From positions 1 to 10,285 of the forward strand of contig DAOVGE010000145.1 of assembly GCA_030672605.1 (NCBI GenBank): DNA of 10,285 nucleotides. The letters run 5' to 3'. Both the position numbers and the translations under genes were made by a program. Below are positions 5,943 through 10,285 of the stretch, piece by piece (position 1 is the stretch's first letter; every line of letters begins with the position of its first letter). Below the pieces are notes generated by a model. That model had not been told where the DNA came from and made no database searches. It was given only the letters and a program-made list of their open reading frames with translations. The stretch is from Methanosarcinales archaeon (lineage in GTDB: Archaea > Halobacteriota > Methanosarcinia > Methanosarcinales > Methanogasteraceae).

Positions 5943-6374
5943 TCAGATGACAATATTCGTCGTGTTCATCGCGATGCGCTCACCCATCTCGTCATTCACG
6001 GTGACAATCACGCGCACCTCTGACCCATCTATTGGCACAGAGCCCATACCGACTGTGAGATTGTAAGTTCCGGAACCGGTGTATGGTACCGATGTCCAGT
6101 AGTTGATGCGGTGACCTTCATGGACCATAAGCACATACACGCCCGGGAAGTTTGCCGGGATGTCTTTTGGATATTTGAGGAGATTGATCCGGTCCACCCC
6201 TGCGCTGATTGCTGTGACATGGGGAACTTCGTTCTCCCCGACCGTAACCTCCTCGATTGTCGCACTCACCGTAACAACCTTCTCGGTCTTCAGATACCCA
6301 TGAGCAAAAGCGGCTATTAACACAGCCATCAGCAAAACCACGACTGCGTATTTTATTACATTTTTTCCAGCCAT
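5943..6374 (-). CDS. Small membrane-anchored exported protein, unknown family
   Basis: I do not recognise this 143-residue protein. Residues 8-26 form a single hydrophobic segment (signal anchor or uncleaved signal peptide). The rest is an extracytoplasmic, beta-rich domain with alternating hydrophobic pattern (VVTVSATIEEVTV, VYVLMVHEG, GTYNLTVGMG, EVRVIVTVNDE) typical of an Ig-like or fibronectin-like sandwich. There are no CXXCH sites and no cysteines, so it does not bind haem. Sequons NLT and NTT fit surface exposure. An AGAGATGAT sequence before the ATG resembles a Shine-Dalgarno. It lies between two cytochrome genes on the same strand, 62 nt after the first, so a structural or docking role beside them is plausible. 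Confidence 0.75.
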   Translation of the reverse strand: MAGKNVIKYAVVVLLMAVLIAAFAHGYLKTEKVVTVSATIEEVTVGENEVPHVTAISAGVDRINLLKYPKDIPANFPGVYVLMVHEGHRINYWTSVPYTGSGTYNLTVGMGSVPIDGSEVRVIVTVNDEMGERIAMNTTNIVI

Positions 6375-6393
6375 CGAATCATCTCTCTGTCAG

Positions 6394-6436
6394 CATCTAT
6401 CATCTATCTATCAGTTGTCATCTATCAGTCGATCAA
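6394..6436. repeat. CATCTAT/ATCA low-complexity tandem tract
   Basis: CATCTAT occurs at 6394-6400, 6401-6407 and 6419-6425. CTATCAG occurs at 6408-6414 and 6422-6428, followed by three ATCA units up to the stop codon of the cytochrome gene. The tract fills most of the gap between the first tetrahaem gene and the small exported protein gene. On the coding strand it reads as repeated GATAGATG, partly resembling ribosome-binding sequence. Confidence 0.55.
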
Positions 6437-6982
6437 TCAATCACCAAAGCCGGTTCGGTTCATGCCCAGTTCATCCGATTCATTCCATTGCACATTGTAG
6501 CCGTTTCTGTCGCAACTCACATCATAGCTTACGTATGCCTTGCGCATCTGCTTGAAGTTCACATCGGTGTGGGTGTGGCAGGCGATGCATGCCGCGTTCG
6601 GGGTGACCGCCAGTTCCCGACTCTTCATGTAGAATCTGCGGTGCGCCTCTAACCCATCCTGCAACTCGTCCAGCACATTCGGATGGCAGTCTGCACACAT
6701 CACTGATATGGCTGAATGCGGGGTATCTGCGGGCACGTTGAGCCACGAGAGGTTGAATGAGACCGGGACACTGTAATCGAGGTCTGAGTTCTGATGGCAG
6801 TCGTCGCAGACGAGGCTTGTGTGCGCGCCAGTGGTTGTGAATTCCTCGTATATCTGCACGTGACACTTCCTGCAGTTAGAGGGGTCGCATGAATCCTCGA
6901 TACCAAAGCCTGCCGTAACAAAGACCATGGAGAGTGCCATGAGTCCGGCAGCGAGGTACAGGAAACGTGCGTACGTTTTCAT
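6437..6982 (-). CDS. Exported tetrahaem c-type cytochrome (first of cluster)
   Basis: A 181-residue secreted cytochrome with a signal peptide (about 1-26) and four haem sites: CRKCH (37-41), CDDCH (59-63), CADCH (96-100) and CIACH (132-136). From haem 3 on it aligns closely with the tetrahaem protein at 5009-5722: both share CHPxVLxEL, DGxxAHRxFY, ACxxCHTHxxVN and AYVSYDVxCD, then WNxSD and LGxN. It lacks the FAGQHSWYDP junction of the other two cytochromes. Sequons NLS, NES and NRT are present. It is the first gene of the minus-strand cytochrome cluster and has its own promoter region. The ribosome site is weak. It is a probable extracytoplasmic electron carrier; specific partners cannot be named. 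Confidence 0.92.
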   Translation of the reverse strand: MKTYARFLYLAAGLMALSMVFVTAGFGIEDSCDPSNCRKCHVQIYEEFTTTGAHTSLVCDDCHQNSDLDYSVPVSFNLSWLNVPADTPHSAISVMCADCHPNVLDELQDGLEAHRRFYMKSRELAVTPNAACIACHTHTDVNFKQMRKAYVSYDVSCDRNGYNVQWNESDELGMNRTGFGD

Positions 6983-7005
6983 AAGTGTCTCTCAGCAGGG
7001 ATCTG

Positions 7006-7046
7006 CTTATATTCTTTTTGGTGGTCGACAAAAAAATATAAATTTT
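7006..7046 (-). promoter_or_regulatory. Candidate promoters for the cytochrome cluster
   Basis: Two TATA-like boxes are read on the minus strand. AAATTTATATTTTTT (7046-7032) would start transcription near 7012 with a leader of about 30 nt. AGAATATAAG (7015-7006) would start it at about the ATG itself, giving a leaderless transcript. A third AT-rich patch, ATTAATATAGTATATAAAAG (7099-7118), could serve either strand. Confidence 0.45.
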
Positions 7047-7124
7047 ACGATACCTGCCAGGGCGAATCACACAATCGATGTCAGGGACTCTCCAAAAATT
7101 AATATAGTATATAAAAGTCTGGTC

Positions 7125-7292
7125 AAAATCACGAATCGCACGAATTTTACGAATCGCACGAATCAGAGATTTTGCGAACGCACAAAGATCGCACATAACG
7201 GAAATTTTAGAAATACGCGGATGCATGCCGATGAACTGGACAAATTCGCACTATTCGCACTATTCGTCCGATTTGTGAAATTCGTGTTGAAT
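7125..7292. repeat. CACGAAT-type inverted repeat with mixed repeat fragments
   Basis: The left arm (7125-7163) consists of repeated CACGAAT/GAATCGCACGAAT units. The right arm (7244-7292) consists of the complementary ATTCGCACT and AAATTCGTG units, giving an imperfect inverted repeat of about 40 bases per arm. The interior contains short pieces resembling two other repeat types, GCGAACGCACAAAG (GCAAAG type) and ACGCGGATGCATG (ACGCGGATG type). Open frames on both strands here are low-complexity and not protein-like. The remaining gene-free sequence to 7412 shows only the coaD promoter. Confidence 0.7.
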
Positions 7293-7385
7293 ATCTTGCA
7301 CCAGCACATCACAGGAGTGTGGCACCTTCTGCGGGTAACGTATCCATTGTGAGCGCCGTTAGTCCGCGGATACGCACTCTTCTGG

Positions 7386-7398
7386 CGAAGCTTAATCT
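7386..7398 (+). promoter_or_regulatory. Candidate BRE/TATA for coaD-hemA
   Basis: CGAAGCTTAATCT places a TATA-like CTTAATCT about 26-27 bp before the ATG at 7422. There is no usable Shine-Dalgarno, so a leaderless coaD transcript is a reasonable reading. Confidence 0.4.
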
Positions 7399-7421
7399 AT
7401 CCGTGCCGTAGAATGGGAGCC

Positions 7422-7907
7422 ATGACCCGGATAGCAGTCGGCGGAACGTTCGATCCGCTGCATGATGGGCACAGAGCACTCATCAGCCGTGCTTACGAAC
7501 TTGGCAGAGGTGACGATTGTGAGGCTGGGGATGTTACCATTGGATTGACATCGAACGATCTTGCGAGATGGCGGCTGCATCCGGTCGCTGATTATGCGGT
7601 CCGGGAACGTGAGGTGCGGCGGTATGTGACTGACCGGTTCAACATATCGCCGGAGATTGTGATGCTACACGATCCCTACGGCACCACACTGTCCGAACCC
7701 TTCGATTACATCGTTGTATCACCGGAAACGCACCCCATGGCAACGAAGATCAATGAATTCCGCAGAGAGCGCGGAATCGGCGAGATCGAGATTGTTCTGG
7801 TGCCTTATGTCCTGGCAGAGGATGGTCTGCCGATCTCCTCCACGCGCATCAAGAACGGCGAGATCGATCTGCGTGGAAAGTTGATAACAGATCACGGACA
7901 AAGGTGA
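7422..7907 (+). CDS. coaD: Phosphopantetheine adenylyltransferase, archaeal type
   Basis: A 161-residue nucleotidyltransferase that joins ATP and 4'-phosphopantetheine to give dephospho-CoA, the penultimate step of coenzyme A synthesis. The N-terminal GGTFDPLHDGH (residues 7-17) carries the HxGH motif. The C-terminal ISSTRIKNG (138-146) is the second nucleotide-binding motif of the superfamily. Family members of archaeal type begin almost directly with the GGTFDPLHDGH strand, which favours this ATG over an in-frame ATG 9 nt upstream. Both lack a clear ribosome site, and promoter spacing suits leaderless translation from this one. hemA follows after 4 nt, with a GGTGAT sequence spanning the coaD stop, so the two form a coupled operon. 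Confidence 0.92.
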   Translation: MTRIAVGGTFDPLHDGHRALISRAYELGRGDDCEAGDVTIGLTSNDLARWRLHPVADYAVREREVRRYVTDRFNISPEIVMLHDPYGTTLSEPFDYIVVSPETHPMATKINEFRRERGIGEIEIVLVPYVLAEDGLPISSTRIKNGEIDLRGKLITDHGQR

Positions 7908-7911
7908 TTCG

Positions 7912-9162
7912 ATGACCGAGATATCCAGCATGATCATCACGCACTCAAAGGCGAGCATAACAGATATCGAGAACGCGTGGCACGGCACGGTCGAAGACCT
8001 GCTGCGTAGGCTGCATTCGAATGAACTGGTGTATGAGTGTGTGGTGCTTATGACCTGTAACCGTGTGGAGGTGTACGTAGTCTCACCGAAAGGGAGTAAG
8101 GTACTCTTTGAGTATGCAAAGAAGATGGGTGTTCCCGAGAGAATCCTCGAGTTCAACGACCACGAAGAGTCGCTGGTACACCTCATGCGGGTCGCATGCG
8201 GGCTCGAATCGATGATCGTTGGCGAGGATCAGATTCTCGGGCAGGTCAAGGATCTGTACCATGTCGCAAGAGATGTGGGCGTCACAGGAAAGGTGCTGGA
8301 CACCGCCTTTGACAAGGTGACCCACGTCGGGAAACGTGTGCGTTCAGAGACCCGGATCAATAAAGGCTCGGTATCCATCGGTTCGGCAGCAATCGACCTT
8401 GCCGAGGATGTGCTCGGGACGCTCTCCAAAAAGACGGTTGTTGTCATCGGTGCCGGCACGATGGGGTCGCTTGTTGCGCATGCGCTTGCGCACAAGGATG
8501 TTTCGGCGATATATGTCGCTAACCGCACAATCGAGCGTGCTGAGGAGCTTGCAGAGGAGCTTAATGGAATTGCGGTCCAATATGACGATCGGGATCAGTA
8601 TATCGCACGTTCGGATGTCGTGATCAGCGCAACGTCCGCACCTCATGCGGTCCTGACTGCGGAGATGCTGCAACAGATAACAGAGGGTCGCGACAGTGAC
8701 CTGCTCTTAATTGACATCGCAACCCCAAGAGACATTGAGGAGAGCGTATCCGATCTGCCGAATGTGTTGCTCTACAACATCGATGGTCTCAAGAAGATCA
8801 GCGATAAGAATCTGCAGAAGAGGATGCACGAGGTTGCAAGGGTTGAAAAGATCATAGAAGAGGAGTATGAATTGTTAAAGCTGCAGTACAAGCGGCAGCG
8901 TGCAGACAAGATCATAGCATCGTTGTATAATCAGATAGAGGGTCTGAGAATCCGTGAACGTGAGCGTGCGATCAACCGGCTATCCGCGAAGCACACGCTC
9001 GGTGATTTTGAGCGCAGCGTGCTTGACGACCTCACGCACGCAATCACAAACAAGGTGCTGGCAGAGCCGACCAAGACGCTGCGCAATGCAGCAGCAGAGG
9101 ATGATATCGACTTCCTCGATGCCACTGCCACGCTCTTCAAACTGGATAAGAAGCGTTATTGA
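7912..9162 (+). CDS. hemA: Glutamyl-tRNA reductase
   Basis: A 416-residue NADPH-dependent enzyme that reduces glutamyl-tRNA(Glu) to glutamate-1-semialdehyde, the first committed step of C5-pathway tetrapyrrole synthesis (haem, sirohaem, corrinoids, F430). The catalytic cysteine is C49 in VLMTCNRVEVY. LESMIVGEDQILGQVKDLY (98-116) is the family signature. The Rossmann domain begins at VVVIGAGTMG (176-185), and a helical dimerisation domain spans about 310-400. Length and motifs are full and intact. The ATG is preceded by GGTGAT overlapping the end of coaD. No hemL, hemB or hemC is in the window. Its 3' end overlaps the convergent epimerase gene by 26 bp. Proximity to haem protein genes is suggestive, but they lie on the opposite strand. 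Confidence 0.97.
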   Translation: MTEISSMIITHSKASITDIENAWHGTVEDLLRRLHSNELVYECVVLMTCNRVEVYVVSPKGSKVLFEYAKKMGVPERILEFNDHEESLVHLMRVACGLESMIVGEDQILGQVKDLYHVARDVGVTGKVLDTAFDKVTHVGKRVRSETRINKGSVSIGSAAIDLAEDVLGTLSKKTVVVIGAGTMGSLVAHALAHKDVSAIYVANRTIERAEELAEELNGIAVQYDDRDQYIARSDVVISATSAPHAVLTAEMLQQITEGRDSDLLLIDIATPRDIEESVSDLPNVLLYNIDGLKKISDKNLQKRMHEVARVEKIIEEEYELLKLQYKRQRADKIIASLYNQIEGLRIRERERAINRLSAKHTLGDFERSVLDDLTHAITNKVLAEPTKTLRNAAAEDDIDFLDATATLFKLDKKRY

Positions 9163-10084
9163 GAATCTCGCCCCTGTACCATTCGATAAAACGTTTGACT
9201 CCCTCTCGAATCCCGGTTCTCGCGTTCCATCCGAGTTCCTTGATCCTGCTCACATCTGCCAGCGTATCGTTGACGTCTCCTTTCTGCTTCTCGATGTATC
9301 TGACATCTGCTTTCATCCCCGCGGCATCTTCTATGGTTCTGATCAACTCATTGACGCTGATCCTCGAACCGCCTCCGACATTGAAGACCTCGCCACTCGA
9401 TTCACTCAACGCGGAGAGGATGTTTGCATCGACGATGTCAGCAACGAACGTGAAGTCGCGGGTCTGTTCCCCGTCCCCGTAGACCGTTATCGCCTCACCG
9501 TTCATAATTGCCCTGACAAATATATGTATCGCCATATCAGGTCTCTGTCTCGGTCCGTAGACCGTGAAATACCTCAGCGACGCGGTTGGCACCCCGTAAT
9601 TTTTGTAGTAGAGGTAGCACAAGTTTTCGGCTGCCAGTTTTGTGACGCCGTACGGAGAGACTGGCTTTAGCAGACGCATTTCGTTCATCGGCAGTTCGCA
9701 ATCGCCGTAAACCGATGATGATGAAGCGTAGACGAATTTTTTTATCGGTTCGTCCTTGTAATGCTCAAGCAACCGCTGGGTTGCCAGGATGTTGTCGCTG
9801 GTATAAATCTCGAAATCAGCACCCCAGCTCTTCCGCACTCCTGCCTGCGCTGCCTGATGGAATACATAATCCACTGCAGGAAAATTTTCCATTGACCGGA
9901 GATCCTGTTCCAACAGGGTAAATCGCTCATTCTCGAGAGATTTTTCTATGTTCTTCTCTTTGTATGCCCTTTCGTAGTAATCAGTGAAGCAATCGATCCC
10001 GATCGCATCAAAACCGTCTCTCATCAGTCGTTCTGTGAGGTGTGAGCCTATGAACCCCGCGCATCCCGTTACCAGTGCTTTCAT
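9137..10084 (-). CDS. NAD-dependent nucleotide-sugar 4-epimerase (UDP-glucose/glucuronate type)
   Basis: A 315-residue extended short-chain dehydrogenase. The NAD-binding motif is TGCAGFIGSHL (6-16), the active-site serines are in YASSSSVYGD (119-128), and the catalytic pair Y145/K149 is in SPYGVTKLAAE. FHQAAQAGVRKSW (75-87) resembles UDP-glucuronate 4-epimerases, and RYFTVYGPRQRPDMA (171-185) and YGDGEQTRDF (202-211) are family substrate-site motifs. It probably supplies a sugar nucleotide for surface polysaccharide or protein glycosylation; exact substrate is uncertain. The start was chosen because the fold begins at this MKALVTG and a GGTGAT ribosome site lies 7 nt upstream. The frame extends further upstream only through promoter and repeat sequence. 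The 3' end overlaps hemA. Confidence 0.93.
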   Translation of the reverse strand: MKALVTGCAGFIGSHLTERLMRDGFDAIGIDCFTDYYERAYKEKNIEKSLENERFTLLEQDLRSMENFPAVDYVFHQAAQAGVRKSWGADFEIYTSDNILATQRLLEHYKDEPIKKFVYASSSSVYGDCELPMNEMRLLKPVSPYGVTKLAAENLCYLYYKNYGVPTASLRYFTVYGPRQRPDMAIHIFVRAIMNGEAITVYGDGEQTRDFTFVADIVDANILSALSESSGEVFNVGGGSRISVNELIRTIEDAAGMKADVRYIEKQKGDVNDTLADVSRIKELGWNARTGIREGVKRFIEWYRGEILNNASYPV

Positions 10085-10181
10085 ACATCTATCACCACTC
10101 ATTACTTTGTGGGGATTTACTATTAAGGGCTTGCAGAAAAATAAAGTAGCATTTTTGGCAGGTAGACCCCCATATAAAAAG
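10085..10181 (-). promoter_or_regulatory. Epimerase leader: TATA box and GGTGAT ribosome site
   Basis: On the minus strand CTTTTTATATG (10181-10171) is a good TATA box. GGTGAT (about 10097-10092), complementary to the archaeal 16S 3' end, lies 7 nt before the ATG. A second AT-rich patch, GCTACTTTATTTTT (10150-10137), is an alternative box. The leader would be about 30-60 nt. Confidence 0.5.
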
Positions 10182-10239
10182 CTTGATAGCGGACAGTTAT
10201 ACACATGAAGAAAGTTGAAATTTCCTGATTCTGATGGAT

Positions 10240-10271
10240 TCTGTGGTTTCCAATCTTTGCGCCCTTGCGTC
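10240..10271. repeat. Repeat fragments of TCTGTGG and CTTTGCG types
   Basis: TCTGTGGTTT (10240-10249), matching the outer arm of the CACAGAG hairpin, is followed by CTTTGCGCCCTTGCGTC (10255-10271). The latter is the inverse orientation of the CGCAAAG units at the left end of the window. Two repeat types thus abut here. The element may continue past the right edge. Confidence 0.5.
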
Positions 10272-10285
10272 ACCCTCGTCTTTCT

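Noticed and set aside
7125..7292. Possible CRISPR array from repeated CACGAAT units
   Set aside because: Units are only 7-10 bases, degenerate, unevenly spaced and present in both orientations, without constant-length spacers or adjacent cas genes.
6927..7352. Plus-strand open frame of 141 codons over the divergent gap
   Set aside because: It is mostly translation of the CACGAAT repeat island and of sequence antisense to the cytochrome start, with repetitive composition (TNRTNFTNRTN) and no family features.
7912..9162. hemA as part of the cytochrome operon
   Set aside because: It is on the opposite strand, paired with coaD behind a separate promoter; adjacency alone does not show shared control.
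8954..9670. Plus-strand 238-codon open frame overlapping hemA and the epimerase
   Set aside because: It spans the end of hemA in another frame and is antisense to the epimerase; both genes have intact catalytic motifs in their own frames, so this is a shadow.
10085..10273. 63-residue N-terminal extension of the epimerase
   Set aside because: The Rossmann motif starts at the MKALVTG ATG with a GGTGAT ribosome site; the extension translates a TATA box and repeat fragments.

Overview
The window looks like a chromosomal piece of a euryarchaeal (Halobacteriota-type) anaerobe. Evidence: an archaeal-type phosphopantetheine adenylyltransferase, an ER/archaeal-type signal peptidase, an AbrB/PIN toxin-antitoxin pair, TATA-like promoters about 25 bp before start codons, GGTGAT-type ribosome binding sites, and several exported multihaem c-type cytochromes rich in N-glycosylation sequons. 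Such cytochromes in archaea suggest a cytochrome-bearing methanogen or an anaerobic methane/alkane oxidiser. That placement is inference; no mcr or other diagnostic gene is present.

Layout. (1) 172-1662, minus strand: four tightly packed genes, AbrB-type antitoxin, PIN toxin, a small Nmad1/DUF1599-like protein and a VIT1/CCC1-like membrane protein, with two 4-nt stop/start overlaps. A three-part operator/promoter lies in front of the antitoxin. (2) 1804-2364, plus strand: pdxT, divergent from the antitoxin. (3) 2365-2559: a long imperfect hairpin of the CACAGAG repeat type. (4) 2560-6982, minus strand: the most distinctive part. In transcription order it holds a 4-haem cytochrome, a small anchored exported protein, a second 4-haem cytochrome, a 6-haem cytochrome, a signal peptidase I with an extra N-terminal membrane segment, and an unrecognised six-helix membrane protein. 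(5) 6983-7412: gene-free, with promoters for the cytochrome cluster and a CACGAAT-type inverted repeat. (6) 7422-9162, plus strand: coaD and hemA, nearly abutting. (7) 9137-10084, minus strand: a nucleotide-sugar epimerase converging on hemA with a 26-bp coding overlap. (8) Both window ends carry GCAAAG-type repeat fragments.

How the genes may work together. The cytochrome block probably encodes an exported electron-transfer assembly with its own signal peptidase. Two of the cytochromes share a 13-residue leader/mature junction, and all three share a C-terminal module, so they arose by duplication. hemA (tetrapyrrole synthesis) is next door but divergently transcribed; a link to haem demand is possible but unproven. 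pdxT (vitamin B6), coaD (CoA) and hemA are core cofactor genes. The repeats and toxin-antitoxin unit are the accessory part.
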